From assembly GCF_003253485.1 (NCBI RefSeq), contig NZ_QKTX01000011.1, positions 1 through 64,000 on the forward strand: a stretch of 64,000 bases of DNA, in the 5' to 3' direction. Below the pieces are notes generated by a model, which saw only the letters and a program-made list of their open reading frames with translations, was not told where the DNA came from and did no database searches. Below are positions 43,236-52,771 of the stretch, one piece after another; position 1 is the stretch's first letter; each line of letters starts with the position of its first letter. The position numbers and the translations under genes are program-made. This DNA is from Algoriphagus aquaeductus (GTDB lineage Bacteria; Bacteroidota; Bacteroidia; Cytophagales; Cyclobacteriaceae).

Positions 43236-43261
43236 TAAATTTGGTGTACCTAAAAGGTACA
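43236..43261 (+). promoter_or_regulatory. Promoter and probable autoregulatory operator of the Phd-YoeB locus
   Basis: TAAATTTG (43236-43243) is a -7 box, and the palindrome TGTACC-TAAAA-GGTACA (43245-43261) begins one base later, over the expected transcription start. Antitoxins of the Phd type repress their own operon through such palindromes. Confidence 0.65.
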
Positions 43262-43274
43262 AAAATTCAAAATT

Positions 43275-43526
43275 ATGTTAGTGATCAGCTCAAAAGAATT
43301 CCGGGATAATCAGAAAAAATACTTTGACCTGGTAGATCAAAACCAACAAGTCATTGTCCAAAGAGGGAAAGATAAGTCCTATGTGTTGGTCCCTGTAAGC
43401 GAGGAGGACCGCTTTTTTCTTGATCCAAAAGTAATAAAGGAGGTAAAAGAAGGAATCGAGGATTACAAATCGGGAAAAGTTACCAAAATCAAGAAAAATG
43501 AGTTGGACCAACTTTTGGGCTTATGA
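43275..43526 (+). CDS. Phd/YefM-type antitoxin
   Basis: An 83-residue antitoxin. The N-terminal part, VISSKEFRDNQKKYFDLV and VIVQRGKDKSYVLVPV, is the Phd/YefM DNA-binding dimer fold. The C terminus (about 45-83) is helical, charged and should bind the toxin. Its last 4 nt overlap the toxin start (ATGA), and an operator palindrome lies 14 nt upstream of the ATG. Intact. Confidence 0.9.
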   Translation: MLVISSKEFRDNQKKYFDLVDQNQQVIVQRGKDKSYVLVPVSEEDRFFLDPKVIKEVKEGIEDYKSGKVTKIKKNELDQLLGL

Positions 43527-43795
43527 GCTATGAGTTAGTTTTTACTCAAAAGGCATTGGATGGAGTAGAAAAGCTGAAGAAGACGGGGAACAAGGCATTG
43601 CTTAGGAAATTAAAAAGTCTCCTAATTGAATTAAGCGATCACCCGTTTTCAGGTACCGGGCAACCGGAACAATTGAAACATGATCTTACCGGGTTTTGGT
43701 CAAGAAGATTAAATAGGGAACACCGATTGGTCTATGCTGTGGATCAAAAAATCATAATTGTAACGGTGATTTCGGTGGTTGGCCACTACAAATAA
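43523..43795 (+). CDS. Txe/YoeB family toxin
   Basis: A 90-residue RelE-superfamily mRNA interferase acting on the ribosome. Visible family residues are HPFSGTGQPEQLKHDLTGFWSRRLNREHRLVY, quoted in parts: HPFSGTGQPEQLKHDL and WSRRLNREHRLVY, plus the C-terminal GHYK, where His-Tyr are catalytic. All are present, so the toxin should be active. Its stop codon abuts the stop of the convergent pyrF gene with no base between. Confidence 0.92.
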   Translation: MSYELVFTQKALDGVEKLKKTGNKALLRKLKSLLIELSDHPFSGTGQPEQLKHDLTGFWSRRLNREHRLVYAVDQKIIIVTVISVVGHYK

Positions 43796-44611
43796 TCAAA
43801 GATACTTTTCCAAGAGCCCCTTCATTTCTACCTGCAGCTTTTCCGCCTCTTTTCTTGCTGCTTTCGCAAAATCCTTTTCTCCCGAAGCATAAATAATCCC
43901 CCGACTTGAATTGACCAATAGCCCACAGGTCGAATTCATCCCAAATCGAGCTACATCTGTCAGGCTACCGCCCTGTGCGCCTACACCGGGAACCAAAAAG
44001 AAATGCTCTGGGGCTACTTTCCGCACTTCTCCGATCAGTTCCCCACGGGTCGCACCGACTACATACATGAGATTTTCCGGACTGCCCCATTCCTGACTTT
44101 TTTCCAAGACAGACTGATATAGCGGTTTTCCGGTTTTGTCTTCAATCAGCTGAAAATCTAAAGATCCCACATTCGAAGTCAAGGCGAGAAGGATGACCCA
44201 CTTGTTTTCAAATTCCAAAAATGGGGTCACCGAATCCTTTCCCATATAGGGAGCCACCGTCACCGAATCAAAGTTCATGGCCTCAAAAAAGGCTTTTGCA
44301 TACAGCTTGGAGGTATTTCCTATATCTCCCCGCTTGGCATCGGCGATGGTAAATACATCCTTAGGCATGATCTCAGCAACCTTTGCCAAAGTCTCCCAAC
44401 CCCTTGCTCCCAAGGCTTCGAAAAAGGCGATGTTTGGCTTATAGGCAACCGCAAAATCTGCTGTTTCCTCAATGATGGCTTGGCAAAAGCTAAAGATCGG
44501 ATCAGGCTCTGAAAGCAAGTGAGCCGGAATTTTCTCCAAATCAGGATCCAGACCTACGCAAAGGTAGGATGATTTTCGTTGGATTTGGGAGAAAAGCTCG
44601 GCTCGGGTCAT
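43796..44611 (-). CDS. pyrF: Orotidine 5'-phosphate decarboxylase (type 2)
   Basis: A 271-residue enzyme making UMP in the last step of de novo pyrimidine synthesis. The catalytic block is [15 protein letters not shown], with Asp91, Lys93 and Asp96; [12 protein letters not shown] opens the barrel, and PGVGAQGG is the phosphate loop. Length and motifs fit the longer type 2 (PyrF) group common in Bacteroidota. A TACCTTTG box lies 17 nt upstream. Essential unless uracil is supplied. Confidence 0.95.
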   Translation of the reverse strand: MTRAELFSQIQRKSSYLCVGLDPDLEKIPAHLLSEPDPIFSFCQAIIEETADFAVAYKPNIAFFEALGARGWETLAKVAEIMPKDVFTIADAKRGDIGNTSKLYAKAFFEAMNFDSVTVAPYMGKDSVTPFLEFENKWVILLALTSNVGSLDFQLIEDKTGKPLYQSVLEKSQEWGSPENLMYVVGATRGELIGEVRKVAPEHFFLVPGVGAQGGSLTDVARFGMNSTCGLLVNSSRGIIYASGEKDFAKAARKEAEKLQVEMKGLLEKYL

Positions 44612-44628
44612 GGTTTGTGGATTTTGGG

Positions 44629-44636
44629 CAAAGGTA
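44629..44636 (-). promoter_or_regulatory. -7 box of pyrF
   Basis: TACCTTTG on the minus strand, 17 nt from the ATG. Confidence 0.6.
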
Positions 44637-44664
44637 TTGATTTAAAAAATTTAGACTAGCCTTG

Positions 44665-44705
44665 ATCCTTGCAGATTTAAAATGACACTGTAAATCTGCA
44701 AGGAT
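44665..44705. repeat. Long perfect hairpin (15-bp arms, 11-nt loop)
   Basis: Arms atccttgcagattta and taaatctgcaaggat. It resembles the hairpin at 47-91 in size and loop length. It follows the leftward flippase-like gene's stop at 44734 and precedes pyrF, so it could act as terminator, but the T-run is missing. Confidence 0.7.
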
Positions 44706-44733
44706 GATTGATCTAATAATAATTGATTTACAG

Positions 44734-45609
44734 CTAGTTGGATTTTTTTGCTAAATCAACTTGGATAAAAGATCCAGCCAAGGAAACCAAGGCTGAGATC
44801 AAGAAAAAGATCAAGCTAAAAGCAACTGCGGCGGTCTCTTCAATTCCTGCGTAAGAGTGTGCATAGACAAAAACCAACTCCCTGGCTCCCACACCTCCAA
44901 TAGTCAGCGGCAGTACGGCGACAATAGAAGAAAGTAAAAACACCAACTGATAGGCCAGAATAGTCTCATGAATTCCCAAGGCCTTCAGTATAAACCAAGC
45001 ACAAATCAGTTGCGCAACCTGACCGGCAAAGGACCACGCATTTCCGGACCAAAAAGAGGGTAGAAAGTCTTTGAAAAATAACTTTTGAACCAGCCAAAAT
45101 GCAGGAATCGTCAACACCAAGCCGGCTATCATCAGCGCGTTCCAAGCTGGACTTTCGAGAAACTCAAGCTTGACTTCGACCATCAGAAACAGCCCGAAAA
45201 GCAAGAAAACGATGGCAACCAAGCCTCCGAGACGGTCCAGAAGCGCGGCTTGAAGCAGTTTTTTAACGGGAGTTTTAAACTGCCTGCTGAGTAGATAGAC
45301 TTTATAGCCATCTCCGCCTATACCCCCGGGGAGAAACAGATTGTAAAACATCCCGATCAGGTAAAGTCGCCAGTTTTGTGACTCTGAAAGTTGGATTCCA
45401 ATGTTTTCAAAATAGCGATTGAGCCGGATGGCAGTAGCCACTTTGCTCAGGATAAACAGGACCCCGGCCGGAATCAGCCAAAACCAGTGGATTGATTTCG
45501 TAAGTTGAGAAAGTTGCTCCATGTCGATTTTTCGAAAAACCAAGTACAAAGCCAAGCCCGTCAGCAAAAGCTTCAGGACGGTTTTGAGTTGGTTTTTGAA
45601 TCGGGACAA
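44734..45609 (-). CDS. LPG synthase/flippase-like membrane protein (UPF0104)
   Basis: A 291-residue integral membrane protein of the lysylphosphatidylglycerol synthase transmembrane family (AglD-like). About eight hydrophobic segments are visible, with LPGGIGGDGYKVYLLSR near residue 94, the hallmark loop, and GGVGARELVFVYAH near residue 238. It lacks the soluble synthase domain, so it does not aminoacylate lipids. With the upstream glycosyltransferases it fits a role in moving or modifying lipid-linked sugars. Confidence 0.88.
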   Translation of the reverse strand: MSRFKNQLKTVLKLLLTGLALYLVFRKIDMEQLSQLTKSIHWFWLIPAGVLFILSKVATAIRLNRYFENIGIQLSESQNWRLYLIGMFYNLFLPGGIGGDGYKVYLLSRQFKTPVKKLLQAALLDRLGGLVAIVFLLFGLFLMVEVKLEFLESPAWNALMIAGLVLTIPAFWLVQKLFFKDFLPSFWSGNAWSFAGQVAQLICAWFILKALGIHETILAYQLVFLLSSIVAVLPLTIGGVGARELVFVYAHSYAGIEETAAVAFSLIFFLISALVSLAGSFIQVDLAKKSN

Positions 45610-45704
45610 GGGGAGGTTGGTTATTCAGTTATTGATTATCAGTAAAGAAGGCTCAAAAAGTCCAAGTCAAATCTGCAACCTGCGACTGACCACTGCCTAC
45701 TTTT

Positions 45705-46679
45705 TCAGCTTTCTGACTTTATATTTTTCACTTCTTTAGCTTTTCCCTGAAAGATATCTTTGATTCGATAGGTCTTCTTATCCTGAGATTCGAAGTAGGT
45801 TCGTACAATGATCTCGGCAATAATCCCCGTGGTGATCAGCTGTATTCCACCCAGAATCAGAATAAATCCCAAAATCATAATCGGTCTTCCCCAGATATCC
45901 TCTCCCAAAATTTTCAAAATCAACAGGTAGAAGCTAATCAAGGTCCCCAAAAGGAAAGACAGCAATCCCAAACCTCCAAAGAGGTGGATCGGACGCTGAA
46001 AGTACTTTTGGAAAAAAAGCATCAGGATCAAATCCGCCAAAACCTTAAAAGTGCGGCTTAGACCATACTTTGAAGTGCCGTGTATTCTCGGATGGTGCTT
46101 TACATCCACCTCGGTCATTTTGGCCCCCTGTTGTTTGGCAAGAACTGGTATAAACCGATGAAGTTCTCCATACAGGCCCATATTTTGGGCGATTTCAGCC
46201 TTATATACTCGGAGGGTACATCCATAATCATTGAGATAGACCTTGGTGGTGTTTCGGATTACCCAGTTTGCGATTTTCGAAGGGATTTTTCTTAATACAA
46301 AGCCATCTTTTCTGTTTGCTCTTCTTCCAGCCACCACATCCCAATCTTCCTCGATGGCTTTTTGAAGCATACCAGGCAGGTCTTCGGGATCATTTTGAAG
46401 ATCTCCGTCCATGGTGGCAATGTAAGTGCCGATAGCCTGATCAATGCCAGCAGCTAGAGCAGTAGTCTGTCCATAGTTCTTATTAAAAATTAGAAGTTTC
46501 GTCCGGTCATTCGCGTATTTCTTGACATTGGAGACGGTGGCATCAGTAGAGCCATCTTCTATCAAAATCACTTCGTAGTCAATGCCTGCCAGCGCGTTGT
46601 AGGTAGCTTCAAGAAGAGGTTGGATATTGTCTTCTTCATTGTATACCGTAATCACTACGGAAAGTAAGGGTTTGTTCAT
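45705..46679 (-). CDS. Family 2 glycosyltransferase, polyprenyl-phosphate sugar synthase
   Basis: A 324-residue membrane enzyme. The GT-A domain has VVITVYNEEDNI at the N terminus, IEDGSTDAT near residue 40 and the metal-binding MDGDLQNDPED (DxD) near residue 94. Two transmembrane helices follow (about 233-255 and 270-293), as in ArnC/DPM1-type enzymes. It should make undecaprenyl-phosphate linked sugar from a nucleotide sugar. A TAACTTTG box ends 5 nt before its ATG. The GT39 gene lies 82 nt upstream. Confidence 0.9.
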   Translation of the reverse strand: MNKPLLSVVITVYNEEDNIQPLLEATYNALAGIDYEVILIEDGSTDATVSNVKKYANDRTKLLIFNKNYGQTTALAAGIDQAIGTYIATMDGDLQNDPEDLPGMLQKAIEEDWDVVAGRRANRKDGFVLRKIPSKIANWVIRNTTKVYLNDYGCTLRVYKAEIAQNMGLYGELHRFIPVLAKQQGAKMTEVDVKHHPRIHGTSKYGLSRTFKVLADLILMLFFQKYFQRPIHLFGGLGLLSFLLGTLISFYLLILKILGEDIWGRPIMILGFILILGGIQLITTGIIAEIIVRTYFESQDKKTYRIKDIFQGKAKEVKNIKSES

Positions 46680-46684
46680 CCTCG

Positions 46685-46692
46685 CAAAGTTA
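46685..46692 (-). promoter_or_regulatory. -7 box 5 nt from the glycosyltransferase start
   Basis: TAACTTTG on the minus strand followed by cgagg and the ATG at 46679; predicts a leaderless transcript. Confidence 0.55.
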
Positions 46693-46761
46693 AGGCTTTA
46701 AGCTATCTAATAGTCACCCAATCTGGTTCAAAATAATTTTCCCATCACTCGATTCCCTTTC

Positions 46762-48273
46762 TTAAAATGAATCAGTCTGGACAGGCTGATATTCTAGTAG
46801 GTGTTCCCAAACTTGGATTTTACTTTGTCCTATGGAGTCAGATCCAAAATAAAAGGGAAGGGTTTCCTCATGAATTAACCTGGAAAATTTCGTTACACTC
46901 TCTGGGCTTTCTTTGGACCGACTGACAAAAATAAATCTACCGGGGTTGCCTACTTGAACGTCCATCCCGGGCCAAAGGTCCCATTGATTTTTCCTACTAC
47001 CCATATTGACCACCAAGGTTTGTGGATGACTAGACATATAAAAAGCCATTTCGGAAGCGGTATGGTAGCTTTCGCTGAAGATAATCGGGGAATCTCCCCC
47101 AAGACTGTCCAATAGATGCTGAACCCTCTCCCCTAATTCCTCATAGCCAATCATCCGCTTAAAAAGGGCTTTTTCCCCACTGAAAATTGGGCCAGAGGAT
47201 TTCCAATTTGCATAGTTGGGAAATAAAACCAGAGCAATAATCCCCAAACTTATGATCAGGGAAATGTTTCGGTATTTTTTCCATCCTCCAGCTAATTCGA
47301 CCATCAAGGGAGCAAGAAATACGGCAAATGTGCTATAGGCAAACCCTGGCCAATTAACCAAAATCCAGGTTGTAAAACTCAGTCCCAAAAATCCGGTAAA
47401 TGTCAACACTCCGGGGAGTACGAGGAAGAGAGCAACATGATCTTTGGTTTTCCATGCCTTCCGAAAAGCCATTCCAAAAAACGGCAATAAAAATACGGAC
47501 ACCATAGCCAATTGACCTCCCAAATACTCTGAGGTCCGGGCCATCAACAAGCCCCAATCAAATGGCTGTGCTTCGCCAGAGGATGCTCCTCCCAAGGTGG
47601 CGATATGTCTTACCGTATAGAAGTCGTTCTGAAAATTCCAGATAATTCCGGGAATGAAGCCCAAAAGTGAAATAAAGGAGAAGAGTAGAAAATTGGAGAA
47701 ATTTTCCTTTAAAGATTTTGTCAAAAACAGGTAAATAAATCCGGCAGGAAAAATCAAAAGCATGGTGCTTTTGGATAGGATACCCAGAGCTGTCAGTAAG
47801 CCTGCAATTACCCACATTTTTCTACCATGAGAATCAATAGCCAAGTAAAAAGCATACCATGCCAAAATCCAGAAAAATGACATGGAGGTGTCTGTGGTAT
47901 GAAAGGTAAATCCTAAAAATGTGATAGGAATCGCCAGAAAAATTGCCCCAGCCCAGAAGCCTACTTCCTCGGATTGGTGGATTTTACGCGCAAAGGAGAA
48001 TAAAATACCCGCTGAAAGAAATCCAAGAAAAGCCGGGATAATTCGAATTGCCAATTCTGTATGACCAAGGAGGGAGGTACTCAGGAAATTCAAAACGGCA
48101 ACCATCGGTGGCTTAGAATAATATTGCCAATCCAGATTTCGAGACCATAACCAATACTGGGCTTCTTCGGTAAAAAGATCAAGCTCAGGTCTTGAAGCAA
48201 AAAGTACTTTTAGAACAAGTATGGTAAAGTTAATGAGCCAAAAGAGTCGAGTGTAAGTCGATTGGTTATTCAT
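46762..48273 (-). CDS. Family 39 glycosyltransferase, ArnT-like
   Basis: A 503-residue membrane protein with about ten to eleven transmembrane helices and a soluble C-terminal part from about residue 360. The first loop has PELDLFTEEAQYWLWS and YYSKPPMVAVLNF, the acidic region that serves as catalytic site in PMT/ArnT enzymes. It transfers a sugar from a polyprenyl-phosphate donor to lipid or protein outside the membrane. The donor is probably supplied by the GT2 enzyme encoded next. Confidence 0.9.
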   Translation of the reverse strand: MNNQSTYTRLFWLINFTILVLKVLFASRPELDLFTEEAQYWLWSRNLDWQYYSKPPMVAVLNFLSTSLLGHTELAIRIIPAFLGFLSAGILFSFARKIHQSEEVGFWAGAIFLAIPITFLGFTFHTTDTSMSFFWILAWYAFYLAIDSHGRKMWVIAGLLTALGILSKSTMLLIFPAGFIYLFLTKSLKENFSNFLLFSFISLLGFIPGIIWNFQNDFYTVRHIATLGGASSGEAQPFDWGLLMARTSEYLGGQLAMVSVFLLPFFGMAFRKAWKTKDHVALFLVLPGVLTFTGFLGLSFTTWILVNWPGFAYSTFAVFLAPLMVELAGGWKKYRNISLIISLGIIALVLFPNYANWKSSGPIFSGEKALFKRMIGYEELGERVQHLLDSLGGDSPIIFSESYHTASEMAFYMSSHPQTLVVNMGSRKNQWDLWPGMDVQVGNPGRFIFVSRSKESPESVTKFSRLIHEETLPFYFGSDSIGQSKIQVWEHLLEYQPVQTDSF

Positions 48274-48290
48274 GTCACAAAGATGAAAAG

Positions 48291-48317
48291 AAAAACCCCC
48301 AGTTTCCTGAGGGTTTC
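48291..48317 (-). terminator. Terminator after hpf
   Basis: On the minus strand aaaccctcag and ctgggggttt pair (one G-T) around gaaa and a T-run follows. It lies 21 nt past the hpf stop codon. Confidence 0.8.
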
Positions 48318-48337
48318 TACAAATTTTAAGACCTGAC

Positions 48338-48643
48338 TTATTGTTTGGCCAGGACTACCTTTTCTTTATGCTTTTTGATTTGCCTTCTCAGACCTTCGAC
48401 GGCTTCATCCGCAGCAGCTTCGAAGGAATCACTTTGTTCTTTCGCAAAGAACTGTTTGCCTGGAACGTTGAGTTTGATTTCTACGATTTTATTCGCGTTT
48501 TTCTCATTTTTATCTAGTCTCATAAAAACCTCTCCATCTATGATTCGATCATAGAAAGTGTCCAGCTTATCTGCTTTCTTTTGGATAAAGTCGATCAGTT
48601 TCTGGTCGGCGTCAAAGTGGATGGAGTGCATCTGCAGTTTCAT
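48338..48643 (-). CDS. hpf: Ribosome hibernation promoting factor
   Basis: About 101 residues, the short HPF/RaiA form. The start MKLQMHSIHFDADQKL at 48643 replaces an in-frame TTG nine codons upstream. It binds the 30S A and P sites and inactivates or dimerises ribosomes in slow growth. The C-terminal basic tail RRQIKKHKEK is typical. It follows xerC on the same strand by 36 nt, the order known from other Bacteroidota. Confidence 0.93.
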   Translation of the reverse strand: MKLQMHSIHFDADQKLIDFIQKKADKLDTFYDRIIDGEVFMRLDKNEKNANKIVEIKLNVPGKQFFAKEQSDSFEAAADEAVEGLRRQIKKHKEKVVLAKQ

Positions 48644-48679
48644 AACGATTGCATTTAAATGGTTGAACAATTGATTTAT

Positions 48680-49564
48680 TTACGCTTTAGGATGTGCCTG
48701 TTCAAACACAGCCTTCAGTTTTTCCATAGAGTTGTGAGTGTATACCTGCGTGGCAGCTAAGTTGGCATGGCCGAGCAGATCTTTGACCGCATTGAGGTCT
48801 GCGCCTTTGTTTAAAAGGTGAGTCGCAAAGGTGTGTCTTAAAAGGTGTGGACTTCTTTTGGTGGTTTGAGCGAATAAATCCAAGTAGTGCCTTACGATTC
48901 TGTAAATCATCATGGAATATGCTTTTTCACCTTTGTTGCTGATTATAAAGTACTCATTCCCTTCAATTTTTGAAAATCTTTCTTCAAATTCTTTTTTGTA
49001 TAGTATAATATTCCGTTGGAGCCCTTTTGTGATGGGTATTATTCGTTCTTTTTGTCTTTTTCCCAATACTTTAACTTGAGATTCATGAAAATCTAAATCT
49101 TTCCATTTGATGGAAGTAAGTTCTGAAAGTCTTACCCCGGTGAGGTATAGGAATTCCATGACCATACGATCCCTCAACCCTTCAAAACTCTGCTCATACA
49201 CTCCAGTTTCTAAAACGGACTCAATGGTCGATTCTTGCAGAAATTCCGGGAGTTTTTTCGGTGTTTTAAGGGATTTTAACTTATAGGTTGGATCCTTCTC
49301 AATGACTTTGGATCGCAGCAAGAATTTGTAGAAGGACCGAAGGGTGGCCAGTTTTCTATTCACCGAGGTGGGGCTGAGTCCTTGTTCGACCAAGTCAATG
49401 ATCCATGCCCGCAATTCAGGGTGAGAACATTCGGAAAGTTCTTCTATTGAAAAAGAAGTGTTGACAAACTCTTGGGCCTGTTCCAGATCCTTTCGGTAAG
49501 CCAATACCGTGTGGCTGCTGCTCCTTTTTTCGTGCTCTAGGTAATTGATGAAAGAATCGATCAT
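48680..49564 (-). CDS. Tyrosine recombinase XerC/XerD-type
   Basis: A 294-residue recombinase with an intact site: Arg145 (TGVRLSEL), Lys169, His240-x-x-Arg243 (SPHLLRHTFATH), His266 (LLGHANLAATQVYTH) and nucleophile Tyr275. The N-terminal SAM-like domain is also complete. It lies between rpsU and hpf, a position held by the chromosome-dimer recombinase in Bacteroidota, so it is housekeeping and not an integrase. A TATTTTTG box lies 11 nt upstream of its ATG. Confidence 0.93.
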   Translation of the reverse strand: MIDSFINYLEHEKRSSSHTVLAYRKDLEQAQEFVNTSFSIEELSECSHPELRAWIIDLVEQGLSPTSVNRKLATLRSFYKFLLRSKVIEKDPTYKLKSLKTPKKLPEFLQESTIESVLETGVYEQSFEGLRDRMVMEFLYLTGVRLSELTSIKWKDLDFHESQVKVLGKRQKERIIPITKGLQRNIILYKKEFEERFSKIEGNEYFIISNKGEKAYSMMIYRIVRHYLDLFAQTTKRSPHLLRHTFATHLLNKGADLNAVKDLLGHANLAATQVYTHNSMEKLKAVFEQAHPKA

Positions 49565-49575
49565 GGCTTTAAATT

Positions 49576-49583
49576 CAAAAATA
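49576..49583 (-). promoter_or_regulatory. -7 box of xerC
   Basis: TATTTTTG on the minus strand, between the rpsU terminator and the xerC start. Confidence 0.55.
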
Positions 49584-49703
49584 AGTTAAGCCAAAATTTA
49601 GAAATCTTGAGTGACAAAGATCATCTATGTAAATGATTTGAATATTTTGGTCGAAAAGTCGTGAAATAAGAAAAATAGAAAGTGCTGACTGTATCTAAAA
49701 CAG

Positions 49704-49735
49704 AAAAAGCACCTACTGATCTGTAAGTGCTTTTT
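49704..49735 (-). terminator. Terminator between rpsU and xerC
   Basis: Arms aaaaagcacctac and gtaagtgcttttt pair at 12 of 13 positions, followed on the minus strand by a run of T. It separates rpsU from xerC-hpf, at least in part. Confidence 0.8.
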
Positions 49736-49762
49736 ATAAATTGGCGTTCGCTTTTGCCAGGA

Positions 49763-49957
49763 TTACTTCATCATTTCGTTCTGAAGTTTCTGACGATAAG
49801 CTGCTTTAATGATCTCATCTCTTCTTTTTACGGAAGGTTTAGTGAAAGCCTGACGGGCTCTGAGTTCGCGAACCGCACCGGTCTTGTCAAACTTCTTTTT
49901 AAAACGCTTTAGCGCTTTGTCGATGGATTCGTTCTCTTTTACGTTTACAATGATCAT
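49763..49957 (-). CDS. rpsU: 30S ribosomal protein S21
   Basis: A 64-residue basic ribosomal protein. MIIVNVKENESIDKALKRFKKKF and REQ/RARQAFTKPSVKRRD are standard for S21, given here as VNVKENESIDKALKRF and RARQAFTKPSVKRRD. A TACCTTTG box lies 25 nt upstream and aaagggggtg between them is an unusually strong Shine-Dalgarno for this phylum. Confidence 0.95.
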   Translation of the reverse strand: MIIVNVKENESIDKALKRFKKKFDKTGAVRELRARQAFTKPSVKRRDEIIKAAYRQKLQNEMMK

Positions 49958-49982
49958 AAGTATACACCCCCTTTCGTGGCTG

Positions 49983-49990
49983 CAAAGGTA
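49983..49990 (-). promoter_or_regulatory. -7 box of rpsU
   Basis: TACCTTTG on the minus strand, 25 nt from the ATG, ahead of a clear purine-rich ribosome binding site. Confidence 0.6.
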
Positions 49991-50111
49991 ATAGAATAAT
50001 TGAGAAATTGGAAGTTTGGAAAATTATAATGTTTCAAGCCCTTAAATTTTGAGAAAGTATGATTTCTCAATTCCTGAGCTTCGAACTTTGGAAATTGACT
50101 CCCTCAAAACC

Positions 50112-50146
50112 AAAAAAGTCCAACCCTTCCGAGTTGGACTTTTTTT
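50112..50146 (-). terminator. Terminator of atpDC
   Basis: Arms aaaaaagtccaac and gttggactttttt with an 8-nt loop, 19 nt past the atpC stop. Confidence 0.88.
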
Positions 50147-50164
50147 AGTTATTTCCGTTTGCGA

Positions 50165-50410
50165 TTAGCCGACTACTTTCTCGGCCAAAACCACAATCAC
50201 GTTATTTTTCACTTCTACGACTCCTCCATCCACAATCATGGATTGCTTGCCTTCTTTGGTCGTAAAAGATACTGCTCCTTTGGCCAAAGCGGACACGATC
50301 GGAGCGTGATTATTCAGCACTTGGAAAGCACCAGAAGCTCCTGGGAAAGTGGCCTCAGTGACTTCTCCCTGAAATACCTTTTTATCCGGTGTGACGATCT
50401 CTAGTTGCAT
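50165..50410 (-). CDS. atpC: ATP synthase epsilon subunit (short form)
   Basis: 81 residues covering only the N-terminal beta sandwich (LEIVTPDKKVFQGEVTEATFPGASG shortened: LEIVTPDKKVFQGEV, FPGASGAFQVL). The C-terminal inhibitory helices found in other bacteria are missing, as is common in Bacteroidota. It connects F1 to the c-ring. It follows atpD by 55 nt. Confidence 0.93.
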   Translation of the reverse strand: MQLEIVTPDKKVFQGEVTEATFPGASGAFQVLNNHAPIVSALAKGAVSFTTKEGKQSMIVDGGVVEVKNNVIVVLAEKVVG

Positions 50411-50465
50411 AAATTATGTATTAGAAAAGAAATGGAGGATCGCTCCTCCATGCCTTTAGTTCAAA

Positions 50466-52022
<1,557 letters not shown>

Positions 52023-52124
52023 GTCAGAAAAGCCTATTCCCAAAGGATATTTGGAAAATAAATCCATTTAGAATGGTCAGATTCCCAGAGTGATTCGTTT
52101 TTGGGCTCCGGGGCCAATTTTCTG

Positions 52125-52613
52125 TTATTCCAAAAGTCTTTTTGCAAAAAGAAATGCCTTGTTCCAATAGGCTTGGCTTAAGTAGTCTTCAGTAACCCCC
52201 AAAGAAGTGGAGGAATGAATAAAGCGGATGTCACCTTTGTCAACTTCCGTGACGATACCAGAATGAGTTACCTCATTTCTTTTTCTTCCTGTTGCGAAAA
52301 ATAGCAAGTCTCCCGGCTTCACCTGATTGAGATTTATTTTTTGACCTAGTTTGCTTTGGTCAATTGATCTTCTTGGCAAAGAGAATCCCGCCGAATAAAA
52401 AGAATGGTAGACCAAAGCCGAGCAGTCCATCCCTGCTCGAGTGGTGCCTCCATATCTATAAGGAGTGCCACGGTAGGATTTTGCGGTTTGGATTACCGTA
52501 AATGCAGGATTTTCCTCAGCGAGTTTTTTCTTGGATTTGCAGGAGGAAAAAAAGAAAGCCCCTAAAACCAAAAGGACCAAAAAGAAAGAAAGGGTACGAA
52601 GTACGGAATACAA
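52125..52613 (-). CDS. C40 family (NlpC/P60) peptidase lipoprotein
   Basis: 162 residues. A hydrophobic signal ends in the lipobox FFSSC (Cys25). The papain-like domain has catalytic Cys64 in AGMDCSALVYHSF, and His in VTHSGIVTE near residue 118. It should cut peptidoglycan stem peptides, such as the gamma-Glu-DAP bond. The frame begins with TTG; no ATG exists at a sensible place, so this start is uncertain. Divergent from the persulfide dioxygenase gene. Confidence 0.88.
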   Translation of the reverse strand: MYSVLRTLSFFLVLLVLGAFFFSSCKSKKKLAEENPAFTVIQTAKSYRGTPYRYGGTTRAGMDCSALVYHSFYSAGFSLPRRSIDQSKLGQKINLNQVKPGDLLFFATGRKRNEVTHSGIVTEVDKGDIRFIHSSTSLGVTEDYLSQAYWNKAFLFAKRLLE

Positions 52614-52734
52614 TGGGAATTGATTTTAGCTGTTTCAAGTTTACATCTCAAAATGCTCTCCGGCAAGTCCTTCGTCCAGTCTCTGAATTTGTCCCGTGTG
52701 ATTTGGGTCACGGAAACCAAGAAGAAAGTGGTGA

Positions 52735-52742
52735 TACCTTTG
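52735..52742 (+). promoter_or_regulatory. -7 box of the persulfide dioxygenase gene
   Basis: TACCTTTG, 29 nt before the ATG at 52772. It lies inside the longer frame and so supports the shorter start. Confidence 0.6.
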
Positions 52743-52771
52743 CACAATCAAAGGAGAAAACGATAAAAAAT

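Noticed and set aside
48680..49564. Tyrosine recombinase as sign of an integrated element
   Set aside because: Its place between rpsU and hpf and its complete housekeeping motifs fit XerC/XerD; no attachment repeats are seen.
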